From contig NZ_QGKR01000149.1 of assembly GCF_003172955.1 (NCBI RefSeq), positions 62,001-126,000 of the forward strand: a stretch of 64,000 bases of DNA. Reading direction: 5' to 3'. Position 1 is the stretch's first letter, and every line of letters starts with the position of its first letter. The notes beneath the pieces were generated by a model that was not told the origin of the DNA, did no database searches, and saw only the letters and a list, made by a program, of their open reading frames with translations. The position numbers were made by a program, and so were the translations under genes. This stretch comes from Micromonospora acroterricola (GTDB lineage Bacteria > Actinomycetota > Actinomycetes > Mycobacteriales > Micromonosporaceae). This document shows, one piece after another, positions 20,197 through 27,454 of the stretch.

Positions 20197-20556
20197 CTAC
20201 CGCAGCCAGCGCAGTGCGGCTTCGGCAGTGTCCTCAGGGCTGCTGTTGAAGGCGATGGCGGCCCGGGGAGCATGCTGCCGAACAAGGTTGACCACCTTCT
20301 CGAAGAACTCGAGCAGCGGCTCATGCTTGCGGATACCACCCCCCACCACCACGCAGGCGTAGTCCCTCCCGGTCAACGCCTCGACAATCGTCCCCTCGGC
20401 GTTCTCGTCGGGTACCACCAGGCACATGTCCGCCTCGATGCCATGATCACCGAAACGAGCCTGACCGCGTGCGATCGCCGCTACGACCGGCTCAGGGTCC
20501 CAGCCAGGGATCCGGACGGGATCGAGACCGATCACCAGCACTCGCCCCAGTGCCAT
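20197..20556 (-). CDS. Conserved hypothetical protein (about 119 aa)
   Basis: 119 residues, alpha/beta in character, beginning MALGRVLVIGLDPVRIPGWDP with a good ribosome site (AGGGGAGA). It contains CVVVGGGIRKHEPLLEFFEKVVNLV. The pattern of beta strand, glycine turn and helix suggests a small Rossmann-like or receiver-like fold, and similar short proteins are widespread in bacteria as uncharacterised genes. No catalytic motif is assigned. Confidence 0.75.
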   Translation of the reverse strand: MALGRVLVIGLDPVRIPGWDPEPVVAAIARGQARFGDHGIEADMCLVVPDENAEGTIVEALTGRDYACVVVGGGIRKHEPLLEFFEKVVNLVRQHAPRAAIAFNSSPEDTAEAALRWLR

Positions 20557-20698
20557 ACATCTCCCCTTGTTGGACGGAAGGGTCTGGCCGTGTCACACGT
20601 CCCGATGCTGCCACAGGCGGTACCAGACGTGCTCGATTCCCGGCCGCCGCCAGCGGACAGGTGCCCGGCGCCAGCGACAGGGACCGGGCGCGCGACCC

Positions 20699-21868
20699 TC
20701 AGCGGCGGCAGCGCCACACCAGCGGCCGGTACACCTCGTTCTCGTAGACGGCGCCGACAACGGTCAGACCGTCGTCGCTGATCCCGTTGGCCGTGTATGT
20801 GCCCGCCTCGGTCGCGCGGACCTCGGGCCGGCCCGGCAACCGGCGGGACGTGCCGTCCGGGGCGACGACCAGCGGGGCACCGTCGCCGACCAGCAGGTCG
20901 CCGTTGCTGGCGATCCCGGTCGCCCCCGGGAACGGCAGCACGCTCACCGCCCCGGTCGTGAGATTCCACCGTACCGGCAGCATCTGCACGGCACCGCCCT
21001 GCTGGGCGCCGGGGACCATGCCGATCGCCCATTCGCCGTGCGCCGAGTCGACCGAGGCGCGCGGGTAGCCGTCGGGCACCGCCAGCGCCGCCCCGCTGCC
21101 CTGCGGCGTCCACCGGTAGGGCAGTTGGCCCATCGCGCCGACGACCGTGCCGTCCTCGGTGATCCCGGTCGCGGCGGATCCCGGCTGGCCGACCAGCCGG
21201 TACTCCTGCGGGCGGTCCGCCGACCACAGCACGGCATGGTGCGAGTCGCCCGCTCCGGTGGCGGTGCCGGCGATGTCGCCCCGGCCGTTGACCGCGTGCA
21301 CGATGACCGCGTCGTAGCCGGGCGGGGTGGCCAGGAAACGCAGTCTCCCATCCCGGTAGACCCAGCCGGTGCCGTCGCCGTTGGTGCCGACCACGTCGCC
21401 GCCAGCGTTGACCGCGGCCGCGTGCCGCGCGCTGGCCGGCAGGAGGCCTGCCCGGCCGTTGGTCCACAGCACGACCCGCCCGTCCTCCTGCCCGGTGCCG
21501 ACGTCGCCGACGATGTACCGCCCGGTGGGGTCGACGCTGTTCGCCACCGCGACCGGACCGTCGACCGGCTGCGGCAACCACGACGCTTCGCAGGTGACCG
21601 GCGGGCCCGGCGCGGTCGACACGGTCCCGGCCGGTGACGTCGCGAGGGCCGGCGTGGGCGGAGCCGGCCGGCCGGCGGCCCCACCGAGCTGGACGGCGCC
21701 CACGACGCCGATCCCGGCCAGCGCCGTCACCGCAGCGATGCCCCCAACGCGGCGGCGCTGGCGGCGACGCCGACCGTCGCGGATCGCGCGGCCCACGTCG
21801 ACCCGCGGCTCGGGAACCGGCGCCGATTGCAGCAGTGCGGCGATTCGCTGGTCATCCAACGTGGTCAT
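20699..21868 (-). CDS. Membrane-anchored beta-propeller-like protein, possible anti-sigma partner
   Basis: 389 residues. A ~40-residue Arg-rich cytoplasmic N-terminus (MTTLDDQRIAALLQSAPVPEP) leads to one transmembrane helix (about 42-62) and a long extracellular domain. That domain has repeating motifs such as VNAGGDVVGTNGDGTGW and ITEDGTVVGAMG, as in HAF-repeat/propeller proteins. Its ATG overlaps the sigma-factor stop (ATGA), so the two are translationally coupled. By analogy with ECF sigma/anti-sigma pairs, the N-terminus may bind the sigma factor and the outer domain sense a signal; no ZAS zinc motif is visible. Confidence 0.78.
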   Translation of the reverse strand: MTTLDDQRIAALLQSAPVPEPRVDVGRAIRDGRRRRQRRRVGGIAAVTALAGIGVVGAVQLGGAAGRPAPPTPALATSPAGTVSTAPGPPVTCEASWLPQPVDGPVAVANSVDPTGRYIVGDVGTGQEDGRVVLWTNGRAGLLPASARHAAAVNAGGDVVGTNGDGTGWVYRDGRLRFLATPPGYDAVIVHAVNGRGDIAGTATGAGDSHHAVLWSADRPQEYRLVGQPGSAATGITEDGTVVGAMGQLPYRWTPQGSGAALAVPDGYPRASVDSAHGEWAIGMVPGAQQGGAVQMLPVRWNLTTGAVSVLPFPGATGIASNGDLLVGDGAPLVVAPDGTSRRLPGRPEVRATEAGTYTANGISDDGLTVVGAVYENEVYRPLVWRCRR

Positions 21869-22377
21869 CTCGGATTCCTCCCGGACGTCTCGGTAATGTC
21901 GAGCACCTGGCGGACCGCCACCAGTGCCCGAGCCGTCTGCGACTTCACGTTGCCTTCGGAGCAGCCCATCGCGGCGGCCGTGTCGGCCAGCGACAGATCG
22001 CACAGGAACCGCAGGACCAGTACGGTGCGCTGGCCGCGGGGAAGGTGGGCGAGCGCGGCGAGCAGGCTGTCCCGCTCGGCCAGCCCGTCGTGCGGCGTGA
22101 CGGGCGAGCGCTCCGGCTCCGGCATCGCCCCCAGCAGCCGGACCTTCGCCCAGCTCAACCGCTTCTCGTCGACGAGCTTGTGCACCAGCATCCGGTGCAC
22201 GTACGCGTCGACGTTGTCGGCCCGACTGACCCGGCGCCAGTTCACGTACAGCGCCGTGATCGTCTGCTGCACCACGTCGTCGGCCAGGTGGGCGTCGCCG
22301 CACATCAGGAACGCGGTCCGATGCAGGCTCGGCAGTCTCGCGGAGACGTACTCCACGAACTCACGCTCGGCATCCAC
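21865..22377 (-). CDS. SigE-family (ECF-type) RNA polymerase sigma factor
   Basis: 170 residues. Region 2 includes FVEYVSARLPSLHRTAFLMCGDAHLADDVVQQT. Region 4 includes LAALAHLPRGQRTVLVLRFLCDLSLADTAAAMGCSEGNVKSQTARAL. The size and the START-like FVEYV opening fit the actinobacterial SigE family. GTG 22377 is chosen (AAGGGAG upstream, and homologues begin here); the longer frame adds a Pro-rich stretch and is rejected. Cotranscribed with the membrane partner downstream, which probably controls it. Confidence 0.9.
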   Translation of the reverse strand: MDAEREFVEYVSARLPSLHRTAFLMCGDAHLADDVVQQTITALYVNWRRVSRADNVDAYVHRMLVHKLVDEKRLSWAKVRLLGAMPEPERSPVTPHDGLAERDSLLAALAHLPRGQRTVLVLRFLCDLSLADTAAAMGCSEGNVKSQTARALVAVRQVLDITETSGRNPR

Positions 22378-22517
22378 CAATGGGGACTCCCTTCTCCGCA
22401 AGCTCGACGGGTCCGGAGGACCGTCAGGTTGCGTCAACGCCGAAGTTCGGCAGGGTGCAGGTGCGCCCAGGTGAGCGGGCAGTTGGTCCGGAGGTGCGGG
22501 TGGTGGAGGATAGGTGA

Positions 22518-23324
22518 ATGCGTGTGCGGGCTCGTAACAACGTGGTGGTGGCCGGTCGTGAGGGCGGTCCCACCGTTGTGCTCGCACACGGGTTCGGCTG
22601 CGATCAGCACATGTGGCGCCACGTCGCTGCAGAAATCGGACAATGGGCCCAAGTGGTGTTGTTCGACCACGTCGGATCAGGCAAGGCTGATCCGACGGCC
22701 TGGGACGCCGACCGGTACGCCTCCCTGGACGGGTACGCCGACGATGTGCTGAGCATCTGCGCGGACCTGGACCTCCAGCAGCCGATCTTCGTCGGGCACT
22801 CGGTCAGTTCGAGCATCGGAGTGCTGGCGGCGAACCGCGAGCCGGATCGCTTCTCCGCGCTTGTCCTGGTCACCCCGTCACCGTGCTACATCGATGACGG
22901 TAGCTACCGAGGCGGTTTCACTCGCGATGACATCGACGAGTTGCTCGAGTCACTCGACAGCAACTACCTCGGCTGGTCGTCGAGCATGGCACCCGTGATC
23001 ATGGGCAATCCGGAGCGGCCGGAGCTGGGTGAGGAGCTGACAGCAAGCTTCTGCCGAACGGATCCCGCGATGGCGCAGGTGTTCGCCCGCGCCACGTTCC
23101 TGTCCGACAACCGTGCCGACCTCGCCGCGGTGAGCGTGCCAACCCTGATCCTGCAATGTGCCCGGGACGCCATCGCGCCGCCTGAAGTCGGCGCGTTCGT
23201 GCACGCGCAGATCGCCGGAAGTCGGCTGGTCACCCTGGACGCGACCGGGCACTGCCCGCAGTTGAGCGCGCCGGAGGCCACGGCCGCGGCGATCACGTCG
23301 TTCATCACGGCCGTCCACCGATGA
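22518..23324 (+). CDS. rsbQ: RsbQ-like alpha/beta hydrolase
   Basis: 268 residues, a single alpha/beta-hydrolase domain. Nucleophile Ser95 in FVGHSVSSSI, Asp217 in CARDAIAPPE and His245 in DATGHCPQLSAP match the order and spacing of Bacillus RsbQ and its plant relatives KAI2/D14. ATG 22518 follows GGAGGATAGGTGA. Its stop overlaps the start of a PAS-SpoIIE phosphatase (ATGA), the same pairing as rsbQ-rsbP. In Bacillus, RsbQ is needed for RsbP to sense energy stress, presumably by supplying or hydrolysing a small molecule. The gene symbol is by homology and context. Confidence 0.85.
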   Translation: MRVRARNNVVVAGREGGPTVVLAHGFGCDQHMWRHVAAEIGQWAQVVLFDHVGSGKADPTAWDADRYASLDGYADDVLSICADLDLQQPIFVGHSVSSSIGVLAANREPDRFSALVLVTPSPCYIDDGSYRGGFTRDDIDELLESLDSNYLGWSSSMAPVIMGNPERPELGEELTASFCRTDPAMAQVFARATFLSDNRADLAAVSVPTLILQCARDAIAPPEVGAFVHAQIAGSRLVTLDATGHCPQLSAPEATAAAITSFITAVHR

Positions 23325-24580
23325 CCGCCACTGCCGGGCGTGATTCATACGCTCCGGGTCCGAGCGATGACGGGAGCGCCCGGCCGGGCGAAGTGGGGTT
23401 CCCTGCCTTGCTGGAAGACAACCTCGAAGACCTGTACGAGAACGTGCCCTGCGGGCACCTGTCCACCCTCCTGGACGGCACCATCGCGAAGATCAACGGC
23501 ACCCTGCTGGCATGGCTCGGCTACCGCCGCGAGGAGCTCGTCGGCCGGCGCCGCTTCAGCGACCTTCTGACCGGCGGGGGCCGGATTTACCACGAGACTC
23601 ACTTCGCACCGATACTGGCCATGCTGGGCGAGGTCGGCGGTGTCTCCCTCGAGCTTCGCACCAAGGACGGCTCCCGTATGCCGGTCCTCGTCACCTCTGT
23701 CGTCAAGGCAGGCAGCGAAGGTCAACCCCAACTCATCCGTACGGCCATCTTCGACGCCAGAATGCGCCGCGCCTACGAACGGGAGCTCCTCAACGCCCGC
23801 AGAGCCGCGGAACGCGAGGACGAGCGACTACGGCAACTCGTCAGCAAACTGCAACGCAGTCTGCTTCCCGCCGTGCTGCAAACCCCGCCCGGACTGGAAA
23901 GCGCCGCGTACTACCGGATGGCCTCCACGGACGAGGTCGGCGGCGACTTCTACGACCTGTTCCCCCTCGACGACGGCCGCTGGGGATTCTTTCTCGGCGA
24001 TGTCAGCGGCAAGGGCGTCGAAGCGGCAGCCGTCACGGCCCTGGCCCGCTACACGCTGCGCGCCGCAGCCGTCTACAACCCGGACCCTGCCGCCGCGCTG
24101 CACAACCTCAACACCGTCCTCTGGCAGGAATACCGCGAGGACGCGCGCTACTGCACTGTCGTGTTCGGCATCCTCACACCCACACCGGCTGGCGGCGGGT
24201 TCACCGCGGTCATCGCCAGCGGCGGGCACCCCGAGCCACTGCTGCTGCGGGCCGATGGTTCCGTCCACTACCTGTCCACGAAGGGCCGCATCGTGGGGGC
24301 CTTCCCGACCTCCCAATACACCAACACGACCGTCATAGCGGACCCCGGCGACACGTTGCTCCTCTACAGCGACGGACTCACCGAGGCTCGTCCTGCCAGC
24401 AGCGAGACCGCCGATGGCCGTTTCGGGACGGCGGCCCTCGCCCGATTCGCCACCCATCTGGCACCTACCAACGCCGCCGACGCCGTCGCCGCCATCACCG
24501 ATCTGCTCGGCACCTTCGGCGCCGGGCTCACCGACGACACCGCTGTCATGGCCATCGGCGCCCCACCCAGCCGGCCCTGA
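23321..24580 (+). CDS. rsbP: PAS domain-containing PP2C/SpoIIE phosphatase (RsbP-like)
   Basis: 419 residues. An N-terminal PAS domain at about 35-150 (ENVPCGHLSTLLDGTIAKINGTLLAWLGY...) is followed by a coiled linker (about 148-180) and a SpoIIE-type PPM phosphatase. The phosphatase has metal-binding Asp residues in EVGGDFYDLF, FFLGDVSGKG, LLLYSDGLTE and LTDDTAVMAI. It dephosphorylates an anti-anti-sigma (RsbV/STAS) protein in the Bacillus model. No STAS or RsbW-like kinase gene lies nearby, so its target is elsewhere. Translationally coupled to the RsbQ-like gene. Confidence 0.88.
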   Translation: MTATAGRDSYAPGPSDDGSARPGEVGFPALLEDNLEDLYENVPCGHLSTLLDGTIAKINGTLLAWLGYRREELVGRRRFSDLLTGGGRIYHETHFAPILAMLGEVGGVSLELRTKDGSRMPVLVTSVVKAGSEGQPQLIRTAIFDARMRRAYERELLNARRAAEREDERLRQLVSKLQRSLLPAVLQTPPGLESAAYYRMASTDEVGGDFYDLFPLDDGRWGFFLGDVSGKGVEAAAVTALARYTLRAAAVYNPDPAAALHNLNTVLWQEYREDARYCTVVFGILTPTPAGGGFTAVIASGGHPEPLLLRADGSVHYLSTKGRIVGAFPTSQYTNTTVIADPGDTLLLYSDGLTEARPASSETADGRFGTAALARFATHLAPTNAADAVAAITDLLGTFGAGLTDDTAVMAIGAPPSRP

Positions 24581-24807
24581 CCGGCCCTCTGCCGTAACGG
24601 CGCTCTCGCGGGTGTCCGGCTCAGCCAGGCGGGTCTCGCCGGCGGCACTACCCCGTCCGACGCTTCGTACCACGCATCGCGCATCTTCCATCGCGCGCAC
24701 ACGCCGTGCCGGCACCGTGCGCCCCACGAACGACAAACGGCCCTGCCCTGACGGGAGGGACCGTGGCGCTCGCGTCGACCTCGGGGGGATACCGCCCCGA
24801 GTTGCGC

Positions 24808-25110
24808 TCAGCCCTGCTGGCGGCGCCCATTGTGTCGAAGGGCCTCTTCGAGTTGGTCCTCAAGAATGATGATCCGGCAGGCCGACGCCAAGTCGGTGCC
24901 CTGATCGCACATCTCCCGGGCTCGTGCGGCCAGGCGAAGTTGGTAGCGGGAGTAGCGGCGGTGCCCTCCACTCGAGCGCTGCGGGTCGATCAGTTTCGCC
25001 TCGCCGAGCCGGCGCAGGAACTCCTGCGAGCAGCCGACGATCTCGGCGGCGCGGCCCATCGTGTAGGCGGGGTAGTCCTCGTCGTCGAGCATGTCGCTGG
25101 GTTGAGCCAT
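24808..25110 (-). CDS. Small MerR-type helix-turn-helix protein
   Basis: 100 residues. YTMGRAAEIVGCSQEFLRRLGEAKLIDPQRSSGGHRRYSRYQLRLAARAREM is the MerR-type winged HTH, followed by a short dimer helix and no effector domain. Such stand-alone MerR-like proteins are common in actinomycetes, with unknown targets. It begins 17 nt after a 13-bp hairpin that separates it from a small upstream gene on the same strand. Confidence 0.82.
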   Translation of the reverse strand: MAQPSDMLDDEDYPAYTMGRAAEIVGCSQEFLRRLGEAKLIDPQRSSGGHRRYSRYQLRLAARAREMCDQGTDLASACRIIILEDQLEEALRHNGRRQQG

Positions 25111-25126
25111 GAAACCTCCATCACGA

Positions 25127-25156
25127 GGGCCCCGGTGCTCGAAAGCACCGGGGCCC
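25127..25156 (-). terminator. 13-bp hairpin with CGAA loop
   Basis: GGGCCCCGGTGCT (25127-25139) pairs perfectly with AGCACCGGGGCCC (25144-25156). It sits just 3' of the small minus-strand frame ending at 25181 and just 5' of the MerR-like gene, so it most likely ends the small gene's transcript. Confidence 0.8.
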
Positions 25157-25180
25157 AGGGTTGTGGGTCAGGAACACCAT

Positions 25181-25420
25181 CTACCGACAGAACGTCGGCT
25201 TGTCGTATCCGCACCAGCCCTCAGTGAAGGCTTCGGGTGCGAGGATCGCATAAGCGTGACCGGAGACCACCTCTCGTTCGATGGAAACTGCGGTGTCCGC
25301 GCCCAGCGCACGAATGCGGCCGGCAGCGGGCGATCCAACGGTGTAATGCCCTCCCTTGCCTCTGACTTCCTCTGTCGTGTCCGTGCTGTCCGTCGGCGTC
25401 CGAGCCCCACGCGACTTCAT
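25181..25420 (-). CDS. Small hypothetical protein with Cys-containing C-terminal tail
   Basis: 79 residues: a hydrophilic N-terminus, a middle segment VSGHAYAILAPEAF, and a compact aromatic/cysteine tail GWCGYDKPTFCR. A strong hairpin follows 24 nt after the stop, consistent with a real short transcript. The GGAGGG upstream is about 22 nt from the ATG, too far for an ideal ribosome site, so the start is uncertain. No homologue is recognised. The tail could suggest a processed peptide, but no modifying or export genes lie next to it. Confidence 0.45.
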   Translation of the reverse strand: MKSRGARTPTDSTDTTEEVRGKGGHYTVGSPAAGRIRALGADTAVSIEREVVSGHAYAILAPEAFTEGWCGYDKPTFCR

Positions 25421-26042
25421 GGCCCTGACGCGTACGACGAACCCTCCTTACCTCGGGTGCAGCCCTGAACCAGCATCGGCCCCACCCGCTGTCACACCCG
25501 GTCGCGCATCACGTCCGGTTACCACTGACAACTATTCGTGCGTACTACCTGGCTGCGGCAAACCTCTGCCGCCGAACCGAGCAGGGCCAGCAGCTTCCTG
25601 GCTCCACCCCGTCGCCCTCGTGCGGGGCGGTGACGTCAGCGTTCTTGCTAACTTCGTTCTCGACCCCAGGAACGTTAGCCGACGGCGGCGAGGATATCTA
25701 GCGCTTCGCACAAAGATTTTCTGTGCGGACGCACCTCGGCTGCCCGCGGCCCGGTCGGTCAACACCTCAGCCCGGCAGACGTCTCGGCAGCCGGCGGCGG
25801 CCAGGGCGGCCCGGAGCAGCAGCGGTCTTACCGACGGCCGGCTCCTCCACCGGCCGCCACAGGGCAGGCACACGACACGATTCGCGGCAGCGACCGTCAC
25901 GGCGAGAGCGAGCCGGTCTGGTGTAGACGGCGTGACATCACCGTCTGGGGACTCCCCCGGACTCGGGGCGGTTCAACCTCCCATGATCGGGACCAAACGG
26001 TTGCTCCGTCCGACCATGCGCACGTCGCGAGGCGGCGCCCGT
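25421..26042. other. Long intergenic region with no convincing gene
   Basis: 622 nt between the small gene at 25181-25420 and methionine aminopeptidase. The minus-strand frame 25532-25900 is Arg/Ala-rich and resembles no protein. Base composition is mixed, with a lower-GC stretch near 25630-25730 that includes the dyad GCTAAC...GTTAGC. It may hold promoters or a degraded gene; nothing firmer can be said. Confidence 0.5.
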
Positions 26043-26867
26043 TCAGGACCTCGCGGCCGCCTGTCCGCTGCGGTTGCCCGGCCTGGTGCCGTGCCCGGGG
26101 CGGGAGGTCAGCACCCGGGGGCCGGCGTCGGTGATCGCGACGGTGTGCTCGGAGTGGGCCGTGCGCGAGCCGTCCGCGGACCGGATCGTCCATCCGTCGT
26201 CATCAAATTTGATCTTGTCGGTGCTGCGGCAGAACCACGGCTCGATCGCGACCGTCAGGCCGGGCTTGAGCTTCATGCCCCGGCCGGCGCGGCCGTCGTT
26301 GGGCACGTGGGGGGCCTCATGCATGGTGCGGCCGATGCCGTGCCCGCCGAATTCGCCGTTGACCCGGTAGCCGTAGCGGCGGGCGACCCCGCCGATGGCG
26401 GCGGAGATGTCGCCGAGCTGATTGCCCGGCCGCGCCGCGTCGATCCCGGCCTCCAGCGCGACCTCGGTGGCCTCGATCAGCTTCAGGTCATCCGGGGTGG
26501 GGGTGCCGATGATGACGGACAGCGCCGAGTCGGCGACCCAGCCGTCGATCCCGACCGCCATGTCGATGCTCAGCAGGTCACCGTCGCGCAGGGCGTAGTG
26601 GTGCGGCAGGCCGTGCAGCACCGCGTCGTTGACCGAGAGGCACAGGACGTTGCGGAACGGGCCGCGGCCGAACGACGGCGTGTAGTCCCAGTAGCAGGAC
26701 TCGGCGCCACGCTCCTTGATCCGGCGACGCGCGTGGTGCTCGAGGTCCATCAGGTTGACCCCGACGGCGGCGACCTCACGCAGCTCCGTCAGCAGCTCGC
26801 CGACGAACTGGCCGGCCACGGCCATCCGGTCAATCTCCTCGGCGGACTTCAGTTCGATCACGATCAA
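26043..26867 (-). CDS. map: Type I methionine aminopeptidase
   Basis: 274-residue pita-bread metallopeptidase that removes the initiator Met. Metal ligands are all present: Asp102 (SIDMAVG), Asp113 (VADSAL), His176 (GGHGIGR), Glu209 (AIEPWF) and Glu240 (AHSEHT); the substrate-site His is in DAVLHG. It lacks the N-terminal zinc-ribbon/SH3-type extension of some actinobacterial MetAPs. It stands alone, not in a ribosomal-protein operon, and is divergent from a small HTH gene with a short palindrome between them. It may be an accessory copy rather than the housekeeping enzyme. Confidence 0.92.
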   Translation of the reverse strand: MIVIELKSAEEIDRMAVAGQFVGELLTELREVAAVGVNLMDLEHHARRRIKERGAESCYWDYTPSFGRGPFRNVLCLSVNDAVLHGLPHHYALRDGDLLSIDMAVGIDGWVADSALSVIIGTPTPDDLKLIEATEVALEAGIDAARPGNQLGDISAAIGGVARRYGYRVNGEFGGHGIGRTMHEAPHVPNDGRAGRGMKLKPGLTVAIEPWFCRSTDKIKFDDDGWTIRSADGSRTAHSEHTVAITDAGPRVLTSRPGHGTRPGNRSGQAAARS

Positions 26868-26884
26868 CCTTCCCTCTCCGGTGC

Positions 26885-26898
26885 GGTATATTTATACC
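26885..26898. promoter_or_regulatory. Palindrome in map/HTH divergent promoter
   Basis: GGTATA-TT-TATACC at 26885-26898, an AT-rich dyad in very GC-rich DNA, in the 94-bp gap between the divergent aminopeptidase and HTH genes. It is a likely operator (or overlapping -10 element) for the HTH protein. Confidence 0.6.
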
Positions 26899-26961
26899 AC
26901 GCTGATCGGCGCGCCGGCCGGGTTGCGCTGCCGGTCCGAGAAGGCGGACTATCCTGCTGAC

Positions 26962-27228
26962 ATGGTTCGCCCACCGCTCACACCTGAACAGATCGCCGCG
27001 GGGCAACGTCTCGGGGCGGCGCTTCGGGTCGCGCGAGGCGGTCGCAGCATCGTCGAGGTGGCCCTGGCGGCCGGCATCTCGCCGGAGACGCTGCGCAAGA
27101 TCGAGGTGGGCCGGCTCCCGGCACCCGCGTTCGGCACCGTGGTCTGCCTCAGCGAGGTCCTCGGCGTCGCACTCAGCGACCTGGCCGAGGTGTGGCTGGC
27201 CGACCTGCGCGTCCGCGAAGCGTCCTGA
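26962..27228 (+). CDS. Small XRE-type helix-turn-helix regulator
   Basis: 88 residues, essentially one XRE/Cro-like domain: LGAALRVARGGRSIVEVALAAGISPETLRKIEVGRLPAPAF. The recognition helix lies around SPETLRKIEVG. ATG 26962; the ribosome site is weak. Divergent from map with the GGTATA/TATACC dyad between them, so it probably regulates map and itself. Pairing of a tiny HTH protein with a stand-alone aminopeptidase is seen in other actinobacteria; the signal is not known. Confidence 0.82.
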   Translation: MVRPPLTPEQIAAGQRLGAALRVARGGRSIVEVALAAGISPETLRKIEVGRLPAPAFGTVVCLSEVLGVALSDLAEVWLADLRVREAS

Positions 27229-27348
27229 GGACCTGTTCACCTGACCGACGCCCGGTGGGTGTTGATCGATCGGCGGGCAGGTGGGCTGAGCTCCGCGGTT
27301 CCGCAGGTGGCACGCCGCCGACCAGGCGATGCGTGAATGGCCCTGATT

Positions 27349-27370
27349 CTTCACTCCGATGTCACCCCGC
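27349..27370 (+). promoter_or_regulatory. PHO-box-like direct repeat upstream of phosphatase
   Basis: Two abutting 11-nt units, CTTCACTCCGA and TGTCACCCCGC. They share the TCACyCCG core and 11-nt periodicity of actinobacterial PhoP boxes (consensus based on GTTCACC). They lie 85 bp before the PhoX-type phosphatase start. Confidence 0.45.
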
Positions 27371-27454
27371 GACCCCATGGGTGACGTGTCGGTGTCCGTC
27401 CGCGGGAGTTGGCTGTCAGTCGTCGCACTTGTCCTGACCAGGAGCTGATTCCAC

